NCBI RefSeq assembly: GCF_003368295.1
Contig: NC_039254.1
Span: forward strand, 1,040,184-1,104,183
Direction: 5' to 3'
Origin: Carassius auratus
Taxonomy: Eukaryota; Chordata; Actinopteri; Cypriniformes; Cyprinidae
DNA: 64,000 bases
In this document: positions 48,190 through 61,100 of the stretch, piece by piece
How positions within the stretch are numbered: the first letter of the stretch is position 1
Layout of the letters: every line of letters starts with the position of its first letter
Notes under the pieces: generated by a model
Told to the model about the DNA's origin: nothing
Database searches by the model: none
The model's input: the letters and a program-made list of their open reading frames with translations, nothing else
Translations under genes and position numbers: made by a program

Positions 48190-48545
48190 GCTGTGGTTTA
48201 CAGTGAATTTAAAAGGTTCACATCACGACTAAACCCCTTTAGCTGTTATAAATTCACTGTAAACCACGGCTTTATGAGGCTTATTGATTTTATAAAGCAG
48301 TTATTCCATATACGTAGCAAGGTTTCACAGAATAAAACAGAGCAAATAAAGTGTAAAGATATTCATAAAAACAGTATTCTTCCACCAAACAATGTAGTTC
48401 CTCACAAACAGTTGTGGATGCAACAAAGTGGTTGCCGAGCAACACACAAACATAAACAAAGGTGAATGTTACTTTGTAGAGTTATTTACAACAGCTTTGA
48501 ACTCAGCTCAGCCAATCAGAATCAAGCACCGGAACTCTCTGTTTT
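48190..48545 (+). repeat. Hairpin plus 259 bp dispersed repeat
   Basis: A 21 bp inverted repeat (48190-48210 with 48250-48270; GCTGTGGTTTACAGTGAATT and complement, one mismatch) precedes the 259 bp sequence also present at 2168-2426. The hairpin is absent from the left copy, which may be truncated. Confidence 0.65.
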
Positions 48546-49004
48546 ATAATTACACTTGTATTCTAATAGAAGTTCGGAAGGCTGTAGAGCTCATGTGAAT
48601 GTGTCCTTCGTAACAGCATTAGGTTTTCGATGAATATTTAATGCTGTGTTTGACGGTGTGTCAGAATTACTGTAATTACGCCTCCTCACACTCAGAGATT
48701 GTTTGTTTCTCTGGCAATGTCCATGTTTGTCTTTGTTATTTATGAAAGTTTCATTAATATTAACTGGAACAATATGGAATATGCTCAAGACCACAGCAGG
48801 TGCATCGAGGTACCACTCAAATTCTGTCATTATTTATTCATCCTCGTGTTGTTTTAGACCTCATTTATTTTCTTCACTGGAACATTTTTTACACCTGGTT
48901 TTATCTATAAAGTCAAATTCCAAAATATTTTTATTAGTATTTCAGTATTACTATATTATGATAGTAAGACTAGTAATAGTCAACATTTGAAGTGGATCAG
49001 AACC

Positions 49005-49068
49005 TTTTATCAAAGTTGTCCTAAAATCTAAAACCAAAATGCATTCTTGTCTTAGAACAACTTTGATA
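49005..49068. repeat. Hairpin-forming inverted repeat
   Basis: TTATCAAAGTTGTCCTAA faces CTTAGAACAACTTTGATAA across a short loop; the stem is nearly perfect. Confidence 0.6.
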
Positions 49069-49106
49069 AAGTTTTTTGATCAAAATGTCGACTAGAGTAT
49101 ATATAC

Positions 49107-49265
49107 AGAGCTCGGTAGATTAATTACTGATTCCAAATTGCATGACAAAATTTGTAGTTAGTAACATAATCTATTACATTACAGATTTTAGGTAAAGTAA
49201 TCAGACTACTTTTTGATTACTTTTGACCTAACACATGTATCACATTGATTTAAATAGGATAATAT
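49107..49265. repeat. Dispersed TAATCAGATTACTTT-type repeat
   Basis: ATTACATTACAGATTTTAGG, GTAATCAGACTACTTTTTGA and TTACTTTTGACCTAACACAT match a common fish repeat. The boundaries are approximate. Confidence 0.5.
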
Positions 49266-52141
49266 TGTAACGTACCGATATTAACATAAAATGAATTATG
49301 CATTGCATTATATCAAGGTTTCCCAAAATGGGATTCATGAAGGAAATGCAGCGGGTTTGTGAGATGAAAAGCTAATAATTAATAATATAAATATAAGATG
49401 TTTTTCATTTCCCATGTCTCGTTCTCAGCAGAGTCACGTCCCCTCATACTCTGAGGATTAAGATCGTAAAGATTTGCGACTCTTAACAGTGCATTATGAG
49501 AGCTTTCGGTATAAAGAGTGCATAAGGAGAAGCTGGAGTAATAATAGCAGAATATTTCGAGCTGCTCTCGAGGGATAATTCAGCCTCTTGAACCTTCTTA
49601 AAAACTGCAGATCCTGAAGTAAGCGTCTCAAGCACGAGACCTGAAGAGCTGGTTATCTGTGACTCCTCCTCCTGAGAGACGAAGACCCCTGAGACTCAGA
49701 TGATACTCTGCTTCATGTGCCACTCATTCTTCTACATTTGATCTGAATAAGGTCCACACATCAATAATGCAGCAGTGATTGAGCAAACAGAAAATGCATG
49801 AGAAACTTTGTCTTCTACAGTCAAACCATGCCTTTCTTAATATATTTGTGTCACTGTTAACACAGCGGATGTGAATGTTTCTGACAGTCGAGGATCTTCT
49901 GGTCATGATTAAGTCATGGTGTGTAATGCTGCCTCTGGTGATTATGGGAACTCTGGTTTGATTGCAGCTATTGTTCACTGATATTTCTAATATGATGGGC
50001 TGTGTGAATATTGGCTGCGTGATTAGAAATACAATGCACATGTTTCTCCCGAAAATCAAACAAGAACAGAGGTTGATAATCACTTCACAGTATGCAAATA
50101 TGTACAAATATGATTTATTTTTGATCCAAGTAAATATTCTGTTTACTCGCATTATTCAGAAGTCTTGTTTGAGAGAAAGAATTTTGAATAGAGGCCCAAA
50201 AAGTGTTTGGAAACTCATATCTCACTGTCTGAATGTCCTTGAATTACTTTCAATTATTAAAATAATTTCAGGACCTACTGTACGTGATAATCACTTTGCT
50301 CTTTCTCAGAAACAGCACATTCTTCTCTCTGTGAGCGTCTGATTGGTCCAAACTCTCAGAGCGTTTATCATCTTGGCTTTCAGATCAGAATGAACAGCAT
50401 ATTTCATCTTAAAATCAGTTTGCATGCATAAACAGATAATCCCTCTGCACATGTGCATAGATATCTTTACTCTGATTTAAATAGCCATATTCAAGTGTTC
50501 ACCTGCTTTACTTTCTCCTGTTGCTCGGATTATTTCAGGTCTACATCAGCATTTCAGTGGGATTGAGCTCAGATCAAGCTCGGTGGAATCGACAGGGGGT
50601 TTACCTGAGACATCAGTTTGATTATAAACGGATGGTTTGGGTGTATGCAAGCCATCCTAACCATCACTGGATATTCCAGATGTTTCCCTCATCTAATCCA
50701 CTCGATTCAGCTCGTCGTCACATCATAAGAGCGCTTTATGAGCTATAAACATGTCGGATCAGAGATGTGACGTGAGTCAGTACAAAGAGCCACAAACCAG
50801 AAATAAATACAATCATAAAGGCATTCTCGGAAAATAGCATCACATTGCGTTTATATCTGAACAACTTCATATAAATTAAGCCTGATTAAACTAATAGTCA
50901 TGTTTTATTTGATTTTAGAGTGCAATGCAAAAGTACAAAAACATTTGAATAAAATCATGTTTTATTTCTAGGAGAATATCAGCCAGTTTGCATGCACCTC
51001 TTTATTTAAGTCCATGATAAATAACTCTGTTGCATTATTCATAAAAGGAAATACACCAAAAATATGGTGTTGATAAATATATTTGCAGCACATTTGACTT
51101 TAGTGCATCAAAAAAAAGAGCATGAATGTGTTATCACTCATACTCTGCTCCTGATAAATCTCCAACAAACAGACGAATAAATGTGTGCTGAAAACCCATG
51201 AAAATATGACTTCTTGAAAGATGAGCATCCTAAAATTACATCACTAGCACATGATCTGAACACTACTGCTGGAGCCATTCTGCTTCAGTATGCATTGGTT
51301 TGTGTGTTCAGTGTTACAAACACACACAGACTGCTGGAGGTCACAGTAACCAGTCATCTGAGACGCATGGGTTACACTGACTAGCTGGTTAAGGACACTG
51401 ACTAGCTGGTTAAGGACACTTTTTTTCTTGTTCTTCCTGGCGATGTCTGATTCTTTCATGGTAATTACTTTCAGTCACACCATCACTTGAAGATCTATTA
51501 CAATCTCTCTCATGTGTCATTTTAGTCTGACTCAGATGATATTATAGATGTGATTCATATTCAGAATATTTTAATTGTATATTTCCTCTTTGAACTTTTT
51601 TTTAGTAGTTTTATAGTTTTATGTCTAAATAGTTTTTTAGTTATTTATTAGTTTTCATTATTAGGTTGTTAGTGTTGCTTTCGGTGGATGTTTATTTTGT
51701 TTAAATAAAAAATATTTTGGGGTTTTAGTGCTTTAGGTGTTTTTTTTTTAAAGTTTTACTTTAGTTTTTGTGTTAGTTTAAGCACTAAATGCAAATGAGA
51801 AATGTTGAATTGGCAACTAACTAATAAAAGAAGTGTAATTTTTTCTTTTAGTTAATGTTTTTGAAAAAATGCACTTTAGTATGTATATATTTTTATGCTA
51901 AAAAAAAAAAAAAGTATAGTCCCTCTAAATATTTGACCTTCCAGGCTGGATCTTCAGACTCTGCTGTTTGTTCTGAGGGTCATCATTAGCAGAAATCACA
52001 CTGATTTACACAAAGCTGCAGAAAGTTGGTGCAGGCGAGTGAATGATGTAAGTTCAGAGAAGATGAGTTTAAAAGAACCAGAGGAAACAGAATAGAGTTG
52101 AGCAGCGTCCGGAGTGTTTGTGCAGATATGAGGCTCTCCAG

Positions 52142-52171
52142 ACACACACACACACACACACACACACACAT
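52142..52171. repeat. CA microsatellite
   Basis: About 15 CA units. Confidence 0.92.
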
Positions 52172-52699
52172 CATTGCTCCTGATTCATTGTGATGCACAT
52201 TGCACAGAAAGACTCAAGCCTGGGAGAACAAGAAGACTGAACAGAAATAAACGAGAGGGAAACGATATCTGAGTGAGACCACAGGGAGAGCAGAGAGCTG
52301 AGACATGTAAATGAGACTGATCAAGATTAACATATTACCGGTCATTAATTTCTGATTCATATACTGTATATGTATTTATTTTATTCTGTTATTTGTTTTA
52401 TCTTAATAAAAATCAATTAACATAAGACAACATTTTACGAGATTAGTCGCTACATTTTCTAATTTCAACATTTATTTATATCAATAATAACACTATACAT
52501 ATATTTATTTATTTTAGCTTTTATTTATTTAATTAATTTATTTATTTATTTGAGCGCTAAAACATTCAGCAGCATTAAATTAATCTAAATTAAATTAATC
52601 TATAAATGACAAGAAAATGAATTGGTATGTATTATTTTCAAGGAAACCATTTTCTCGGAAGGAAAAGACGTAGAATTTAATTAAACAAAAATTTTGACA

Positions 52700-53082
52700 G
52701 CCCACCTCCCCCCACCCCAAACCCCGCCCTCCAATCACACGTCAGCTAACCTGACGTCAGCAAACCCAATCGCGCAAATGATTGACAGGCAGTTATAGAT
52801 CAGCGGTTCTTAACAATAGAGAGAGAAAGAGAGAGAGAGAGTTTCTAAGAGCGCTATACCAAAATATGATTATAGATATATATAGGCCTATATTAAAGTA
52901 TTGATATTTTAGCCGTGGGTTAAATGTAAATTTTGCATGGGGTAGCTACTATACAGCACCTATACGTGTTATATTATATTATATTATATTATATTATATT
53001 ATATTATATTATATTATATTATAAATGCATTTGTATGCATTACGACTAAGTTACAGAGTTACTGCTTCTCTCTCTCCCCCCT

Positions 53083-53118
<36 letters not shown>

Positions 53119-53305
53119 ACTCCGCTTCTCTCTCTCTCTGTCAGTGCTGTTCGAGCGTGAGAGCAGGAATGTGTCTGAAAGTATCGACATCTGTTGAGTC
53201 TTATTTCAGCACTTTGCATTTATCCGGGAACTAATGAGCATGTGATTTAATTAATAAGCGTTGTGATGGAGCGCTGATATCAACAGCGACGTACAGCTTT
53301 ACCAG
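52700..53305 (+). promoter_or_regulatory. Candidate promoter and untranslated first exon of npffr1
   Basis: A GC-rich block with CCGCCC (about 52725), CCAAT motifs and a perfect TGACGTCA (52752-52759) is followed by non-repetitive sequence ending CTTTACCAG|GTAACT, a good donor at 53306. This would be a non-coding exon spliced to the acceptor just before the npffr1 start codon (CTCAG at 58160 or 58184). It is inferred from layout only. Confidence 0.35.
52970..53115. repeat. TTATA and CA arrays near the npffr1 promoter candidate
   Basis: A pentanucleotide array (52970-53022, about 10 copies) and a CA array (53084-53115). Confidence 0.9.
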
Positions 53306-55350
53306 GTAACTTCATATGTCTTCATACCCAACTTCCATCAAATCTGTAGATTTTATTTTCATGATAATATCCGTACATGCATCTTTCATCCGACAGCATG
53401 CACAATCACACGTGAGATAAACCTGCAAAGCTTCTGGTGTTAGGAGGAAAACAACAACAATGATGATGATAATTATTATAATTAAAATCTTTTTAATTAC
53501 TTTATATATGTAGCCTACTTATTGATGTAAAATCAGTGTTCAATATAAAAGCATATGCTAAATTATCTGGATTCCTGTTTTTAGATAAGTTTGGCTGTAC
53601 TCTCTCAAAACGTAAAAACAAAGCATAAACACACCTTCAGATGTGATTAATCTCAGAACATATTAATATCCATCCTTAGAGCTCATCTTAGCGCTGTATC
53701 TTCTCCTAAGCTCTTATGACAGTGTGTGAAAGTATTAACCGGCTCAGACGCTCGCTGATGCTCTCAGATTGATCAGAACCTGGTGTAAAGTGTTTGGATC
53801 CTCTGCAGTAAGCAGTGACTGGTGCCCAGCAGGATTCACACTGACAGAGAATGTCAAGGACTTTTGCAATTCAGCATCAATATTTAAAGTTAAAAATGCA
53901 TGCATAATGTATAAGAGAAAGTGCATAATTTAGGTGGTGCTGCATGACTAATAACCCTGTTATTGCATATTTTGCAGGTTACTTATACAGTCTTGTAGTT
54001 TGCCAAATAAATGTATGACTTGCATCTCATATCACAAATTTCTTGCAGTCTATGGCTGAAGAGAAAATCAGTTTCCTGTCAGAAAATCTCAAAATTAAGA
54101 GTAAATGTTATGCAGAGTTAAAGCCAGACTAAATTAAGCCTGCTCTGACCCAGCTCAGCTTGTTAATTGCTGTGAAATGCATTTATGCCACCTCTGAGCA
54201 GCATTAAACTACAGTCTGTTTAAAGACACCTTAATGCAGCTTCAGAAGTGTTTCTGTGCCACCTCTGTGGTGTAAACTACACACTTCTTTACACAGCTGA
54301 GTTAAGGCTGCTTAGTGCCAGCTCAAATTCAGCGTAAAGTACACAATACATACCAGAATACATTATGCACTTCTGTGCCACTTTTTAGTGATTTTGATAT
54401 AAGGTTGAAATAAGGTTGCTTTATGCATACTCAAACTTTGGTGTAATGATGCTAAAAGTAAAGATGCTTTTGTGTAAAGACTAAAACCCAGACAAAATTC
54501 TGCCTGCTCGGTCCCAGTAGTAAAGTATGCACTTTTGCATACTTGTTATATATTTATGTGTTAATGCATTCATTGCATTAAACAGTTCACAGTCCACCTT
54601 TGCAGTCTAAATTGTACCCTTTTAGTCGACTAAGACAGAAGCGCTTCTGAAGTGGCATGTAGGTGTTGCATGCAAAGCTAAATTCCTTTTGTCACCTGCA
54701 TCACTTGATGAACAGAGAACCTAACGAGCAGGATTCTCATGACAGATGCAGAGGAGAGACACGCTGCGTCTCTGATTCACACTCAAGCAGCTCCAGCAAT
54801 AGGTGAGACATTTCTCTGGTTCCTATGGCAATGAGTAATTAAAAGAGAACGAGAGTGCAATAACACTCATTGACACAGGCGCCTAATTAACCTGCACAGT
54901 GGCACCCATGACACTGATCTAATACTTCCAAACCATCATCTCTGGCATCATGATAACGTTCAGTCCACCCAGAGCTGCAGCTGTTCTAGAGCCCTCGCTG
55001 TCACTCAGTTCCTGCCATTAAACACATTTAGGGAGCATCGACGGCCGTGTGCTCGCCGTGGGAAGTAGATTTCACTCAAGCTGTAACTTAGAGACTTATA
55101 GAGCAGGAAAGCATGCCCAGGAGACTCAGATATGAAGCAGGGTAAAGTGCAGAGCTGTTGATCTACAAACCCTGAGCCTAAGCTTATCTCAAATATCATC
55201 ACATGCCAATAAAGGTTTAGCACACAGCATTTGAGCATAACAATATTTAGATTACATTGAGCAGAGGCTTTTTATATATAAACATTGCACTGATTTATTT
55301 CAGTTAATGCATTCCCTTGAAATCAAAACTATAGAGTCTTAGTGATGCCG
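53306..55350. other. Putative npffr1 5' intron, left part
   Basis: No exon was seen. Between about 54110 and 54540, motifs such as CTGTGCCACCTCTG, GCCTGCTCTGACCCAG and GTGCCAGCTCAAATT recur irregularly, suggesting a decayed tandem repeat. Confidence 0.45.
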
Positions 55351-55354
55351 TATA

Positions 55355-56987
55355 CAGTATTGTTCAAAATAATAGCAGTACAATGTGACTAACCAGAATA
55401 ATCAAGGTTTTTAGTATATTTTTTATTGCTACGTGGCAAACAAGTTACCAGTAGGTTCAGTAGATTGTCAGAAAACAAACAAGACCCAGCATTCATGATA
55501 TGCACGCTCTTAAGGCTGTGCAATTGGGCAATTAGTTGAAAGGGGTGTGTTCAAAGTAAAATAGCAGTGTCTACCTTTGACTGTACAAACTCAAAACTAT
55601 TTTGTACAAACATTTTTTTTTTTCTGGGATTTAGCAATCCTGTGAATCACTAAACTAATATTTAGTTGTATGACCACAGTTTTTTAAAACTGCTTGACAT
55701 CTGTGTGGCATGGAGTCAACCAACTTGTGGCACCTCTCAGCTGTTATTCCACTCCATGATTCTTTAACAACATTCCACAATTCATTCACATTTCTTGGTT
55801 TTGCTTCAGAAACAGCATTTTTGATATCACCCCACAAGTTCTCAATTGGATTAAGGTCTGGAGATTGGGCTGGCCACTCCATAACATTAATTTTGTTGGT
55901 TTGGAACCAAGACTTTGCCCGTTTACTAGTGTGTTTTGGGTCATTGTCTTGTTGAAACAACCATTTCAAGGGCATGTCCTCTTCAGCATAGGGCAACATG
56001 ACCTCTTCAAGTATTTTAACATATGCAAACTGATCCATGATCCCTGGTATGCGATAAATAGGCCCAACACCATAGTAGGAGAAACATGCCCATATCATGA
56101 TGCTTGCACCTCCATGCTTCACTGTCTTCACTGTGTACTGGGGCTTGAATTCAGAGTTTGGGGGTCGTCTCACAAACTGCCTGTGGCCCTTGGACCCAAA
56201 AAGAACAATTTTACTCTCATCAGTCCACAAAATGTTCCTCCATTTCTCTTTAGGCCAGTTGATGTGTTCTTTGGCAAATTGTAACCTCTTCTGCACATGC
56301 CTTTTTTTTAACAGAGGGACTTTGCGGGGGATTCTTGAAAATAGATTAGCTTCACACAGACGTCTTCTAACTGTCACAGTACTTACAGGTAACTCCAGAC
56401 TGTCTCTGATCATCCTGGAGGTGATCATTGGCTGAGCCTTTGCCATTCTGGTTATTCTTCTATCCATTTTGATGGTTGTCTTCCGTTTTCTTCCACGTCT
56501 CTCTGGTTTTGCTCTCCATTTTAAGGCATTGGAGATCATTTTAGCTGAACAGCCTATCATTTTTTGCACCTCTTTATAGGTTTTCCCCTCTCTAATCAAC
56601 TTTTTAATCAAAGTACGCTGTTCTTCTGAACAATGTCTTGAACGACCCATTTTCCTCAGCTTTCAAATGCATGTTCAACAAGTGTTGGCTTCATCCTTAA
56701 ATAGGGGCCACCTGATTCACACCTGTTTCTTCACAAAACTGATGACCTCAGTGATTGAATGCCACACTGCTATTTTTTTGAACACACCCCTTTCAACTAA
56801 TTCAACTAATTGCCCAATTGCACAGCCTTAAGAGCGTGCATATCATGAATGCTGGGTCTCATTTGTTTTCTGAGAATCTACTGAACCTACTGGTAACTTG
56901 TTTGCCACGTAGCAATAAAAAAATATACGAAAAACCTTGATTATTCTGGTTAGTCACATTGTACTGCTATTATTTTGAACAATACTG
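55355..56987. mobile_element. Complete Tc1/mariner transposon
   Basis: A 1633 bp element starts CAGTATTGTTCAAAATAATA and ends with its complement, flanked by TA on both sides (55353-55354, 56988-56989). Terminal inverted repeats are long, 55355-55570 and 56764-56987, and differ mainly by a short tandem duplication of CAACTAATT in the right arm. The long arms are typical of IR/DR-type Tc1 elements. The transposase gene inside is open on the minus strand. Confidence 0.95.
55655..56650 (-). CDS. Tc1/mariner transposase, DD34E, intact
   Basis: An uninterrupted 331-residue frame, close to the usual 340 for Tc1 transposases. The N-terminal 120 residues hold two helix-turn-helix regions (about 10-45 and 70-110) joined by a basic GRPR/AT-hook-like linker (RRGRKRKT, 51-58), which bind the terminal repeats. 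The catalytic triad is Asp144 (WTDES), Asp235 (FQQDNDPKH) and Glu270 (DLNPIENLW), with exactly 34 residues between the last two. A glycine-rich patch (KHGGASIMIW, 178-187) is also typical. The enzyme cuts and pastes the element into TA sites. It is a mobile gene, not part of the surrounding host genes. Lack of stops or frameshifts suggests a young copy. Confidence 0.96.
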   Translation of the reverse strand: MGRSRHCSEEQRTLIKKLIREGKTYKEVQKMIGCSAKMISNALKWRAKPERRGRKRKTTIKMDRRITRMAKAQPMITSRMIRDSLELPVSTVTVRRRLCEANLFSRIPRKVPLLKKRHVQKRLQFAKEHINWPKEKWRNILWTDESKIVLFGSKGHRQFVRRPPNSEFKPQYTVKTVKHGGASIMIWACFSYYGVGPIYRIPGIMDQFAYVKILEEVMLPYAEEDMPLKWLFQQDNDPKHTSKRAKSWFQTNKINVMEWPAQSPDLNPIENLWGDIKNAVSEAKPRNVNELWNVVKESWSGITAERCHKLVDSMPHRCQAVLKNCGHTTKY

Positions 56988-56999
56988 TATGTACATTTC

Positions 57000-58187
57000 T
57001 TCAAATATATATATATATCTGACCAAATGCGAGTCTCTTTACTTCTCACTTGATAAAAGTGTAACCTTAACAGTTACAGAAGCGCACTGTGTGTTTGGAA
57101 GAGGATGCAAATTTGCTTATAACTAGAAATCGTTTGCCTACAGCTTTGGCTCTGCTTTCTGTAGACTCTGTAGAAGAATAAAATGTAATGCATGTTTTCA
57201 ATGTCAGCCATGTTGCCTGTCTGTTATGTTGATGTAAAGTTAATCTTCAGACCTTACCGGTCAACACAGAGGCTGGACCGTGCTTATGCATCAGCGTATT
57301 AAAATGAATTGATAACAGCAGCCAAAGTTAGAAATGAAGGTCACATCTGCTCATAACCCTTGAAACATTAAACTACTGCTCTTTTAACTCTTTGGATCTC
57401 AGTTGAACTGATTTGGCTTCAGTTTCTGATCATGTAATTGCTGCTCTGAGCTACTTTTAGATATCACAGCTAATTTAACGACTGATAAGAATAAAGGACC
57501 TTCACAGTTTCATTTAATTCATTTCTCTAAGTGGTGTTAGTTATTGCAAATTGTTTGATATATTAAAATGGATTTTCAAACCTAAAATGAATGAATTAAT
57601 GAATGAATAAAGATTTAAATGAACATTTCTGAGAAAAATAATTACTATCATACATTTTTTACCATGCTTTACAGAAAACACCCACACAAAAAAAAAATCT
57701 AATAATACATTTTTAATCATCTAAAATATAATCATATTTAATATGATCTCTTACTTTTTTATATGTCTGGTCAGAATAAGTATATATTTTAAGTTTTACA
57801 CATTTATAAATGTATATAAAATTACTTTACTAAATTTAATTAGATTTAAATGTTAGTATTTGACCCCTAAACGCTCTTAAATGAACACACATTTACATCA
57901 GATGCAAAATTACATCAGATGTTGTTTTCTGAAAAATCAATGAAAAATAATGCATTGAGACACCAAAAAAATCGATTTAATTCAGAGGGAACACTAGATG
58001 ATGTTTCTGACCCCACATGCAGATATTTTGTCTGGTTTTCAGGGAAAACACACTTCATCCAGATGCAGTTTGCATCTCTAGTAAACAGAAGACATTTGTG
58101 CTGCAAAACAAGACAAAAATCCATTCATTTCCTGCAACAGCTAAGTTCTGTCTGTTCTCAGTCTTAGATTTGGAAGCGCTCTCAGCG
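57000..58187. other. Sequence upstream of the npffr1 coding start
   Basis: AT-rich with no recognised exon apart from the short stretch between an acceptor (CTCAG at 58160 or 58184) and the start codon. A longer in-frame upstream reading frame from 58017 runs through sequence that looks intronic. Confidence 0.5.
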
Positions 58188-61100
58188 ATGGATCTGAACT
58201 TCTTCTACAGCGAGAACATCAGTATTAACCACAGCATGCTCTTCAACGACAGCAGGAACCTCACGTTCTTACCGTTCTACCAGCATTCCCTCGCCGTGGC
58301 CTCCGTCATCATCCTGGCCTACGTGCTCATCTTCTCGCTGTGCATGCTGGGAAACATCCTGGTGTGCTTCATCGTGCTGAAAAACAGGCAGATGAGAACC
58401 GTCACCAACATCTTCATACTCAACCTGGCCATCAGCGACCTGCTGGTGGGCATCTTATGTCTTCCCATCACGCTGGTGGACAACCTGATCACAGGTACAT
58501 CTGTAACTTCAGGTCTGATGCAGCTGGAGAGAGTTTGTCTGTTAGTATGTGCATGCATCTTCATGAGGACTCACTCGGCCAATCAGCAGAGCCGTAGATG
58601 TCATGTGACTCACCCTCATCTCTATTACAAAACATGAGTGTGCATGCTTTGTCTGCAAACATTTACATGCATGTGTGTGTGTGTTTATATATATTATATA
58701 TATAAACATTACATATTTTTGTTGCATCTGTGTTTTGCATTGGAAAAGCATTTTCAGGATGAACTAGTTTCCTCTAGTTTCGACTGGTTAGTGGGTCTTT
58801 GTTGTGGGTCTCAGTACATTTCAGTCATTTTTCGGCAAATGCGAGCGCTGAAGAAAAGCCTAGCATTAGAGGCAGCAGCATTCGTGCGACTGTTGCATAA
58901 CGAACACACTACCTTTGTGTTTCCGTGCATTCATTACTCTCAAAGTGAAGTAGAATCAGAAGGAAAGCACCAGAAGAAATGTTATGTAGGGCTTTTAAAG
59001 CGTAGGAGTCAACAGAGTCTCATTCTGCAAATGCAAACATGTTTACATCAGTGTTTTTGTGCTGGATGACAGCATTATACACTGTTAGATTCATCATTCA
59101 CATCAGAACATGTGTTGGGTAAAGCATCCATATTCCAGCTGATTTATCAGTTTGTTGGATGTTAAATACAGCTGTAACACCCGATGGGTCACAGATCATT
59201 AAAACCTCCTTCATTTGCATCAATCTGTTGAACGTGTAATGATATTTTTTATTGTTTTGACACAGCCTCCTGCTTGTATTTTTCCCACACTGTACATGAA
59301 TATATGTTTACATTATTGGGCATAAAAGAAAACAAATATGTACATTCAAAATGTGTAATCAGAAGAGGATGATTTATTTATTTAGGTGTTGCAAGATCTT
59401 AAGGAGAATTCAGTGCAAAATGTTGTCTTTAATGTTGGATAAAATGTCCAGTAGTTCTGTAATAATCATAATTATTATTATCTGTCATTATTTTGACTTT
59501 TTATAATTAAAACATTGCACTATAATTTTTTACTTTTCATTCTTGTTATTTTGACTTTTTAATTAAATGTAGTAATTGGAGTATATTGTGTTATTATTAT
59601 TACTTTCTCATCTTACAATTACAAATTTTGGCACAATTTTGACTTTTACATCTTGTAATTTTAACTGTTAAAACGTTTTTTTTTCTTCTCTTTTTATAAT
59701 CGTGTGTCCTTATGTCTAATTAAAATAATTAGATTGGAATTAATAATTAAGATTTTTTTTAGAGTTATAATTTCAACTTTTTTCATATAATTATGACATT
59801 TTGACTTCTCCATCCTATCATTTGGACTTTTAAGAAATATTTAGAATCATATTATTAACAAATACATTTTATGTCGATTTCTTTGGATAATTTCAAATTT
59901 TTTCATGATTTCTACTATTTAATCTTATGGCTTTTTAATGTCATAATTACATTTTTCTGTCACATTTTGAATTGAAGAAATACATAATTAAGTGCTGATA
60001 TTCATGATAATTTTAACTTATGTCATAAGTTTTTCCATGCCATTATTATTACTTACCATATGTCATAACTTAGATTTAGGGAAGCTGCACTGAAAAAATA
60101 TATTATGCTAAATTTTTTTTTTTTTTTTAAGGTAAATGGTTGCAACAATTTATTTTAGCTACATTTAAAAAAAAGTTGAAAGTTAGTCAACTAAATTTGC
60201 TTATTTAAGTGTATCTAAAATAAGTCATTTGCAACCACTTACCTTAAAAAAATTATTCCCAGGAATCAGTAGTGTAGCCTGAAAAGAGACTCTGGGTGTG
60301 CATATGAAAATCTGGGTGTGCCACATTTATTGTCAGATTACTGTGCAAAATTATGGGGTAGTATTTTTGTCGCACTGCTTCCGTCCAACCATACTCCTAG
60401 TGGTAATTTGGAGGAAGTGTCAAAATGAAGTTAGTTGTTAAATGTAATAATTTTCTTTCAAATACGATAATTATGAACTTCTGGTAAGATACTTGGACAT
60501 TTCCAGTCTGACAACACTGTCTGTTGATGTTGGGCCCGGTAGGGAGAAACATCCTCATCAGGTGTAAGGTTAAGGCCTTGTGTCCGGCTGTCCAAAAACA
60601 ATTAAGAAAGGAGCTCTGCGACATATTGCTAGCTATCAATGTGCAATCAAAAATGATCTGTTTATATCATAGACTGCTGGGGTCACAGTCAGCTGCTGTT
60701 TGCTGATTGGTTGGCAGTCCGAATGTCGGCAGATATATTTTAACAAAATTAATTAAAAATGTAAATTACATTTTAACATTTTGAGCATTATTGCCCCATA
60801 TATTGGATTCTTATGTCTGTGCCCCTGAGAGTCTGATTTAGAATGTTCAGTGACGTCACAGAACTGCCAGATTCAAACAGCTTTCGCGCGTCGGCTGCAC
60901 TGAGCCAGAGACGCACGCGCTCAACGCTTGACATATATCACAATTAATATGCAGTGTTTTCAACCACATAGTGTTTATTTTAGGTTTCATACATTTAAAT
61001 ATACATAATCACTAGTAAAACAATACATTGGTAGTTTGTAAAATACACACTGATGTCTATGGAAGCAGCAAATCTAACTATCTAATCAAATGTAATTTGT

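Larger units (their letters stand above)
48077..52680. other. Intergenic region, lrrc20 to npffr1
   Basis: No exon was recognised. The region holds repeat copies (48190-48545), a MITE-like fragment (about 48815-48880), a hairpin (49005-49068), a TAATCAGATTACTTT-type repeat (49107-49265) and about 1.5 kb of moderately complex single-copy-looking sequence (49400-51500) that could include regulatory elements. A 21 bp tandem duplication (ACTGACTAGCTGGTTAAGGAC) lies at about 51377-51419. Confidence 0.5.

Noticed and set aside
50521..50748. 75-residue plus-strand ORF in the lrrc20-npffr1 gap
   Set aside because: No recognised domain, no neighbouring exons, and length within chance expectation.
55710..56435. 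Plus-strand ORFs of 81-139 residues
   Set aside because: Antisense shadows of the Tc1 transposase.
58017..58187. Upstream in-frame Met for the NPFF receptor
   Set aside because: The added residues look like translated intron, with splice acceptors at 58160 and 58184; the Met at 58188 gives a normal receptor N-terminus with glycosylation sites.
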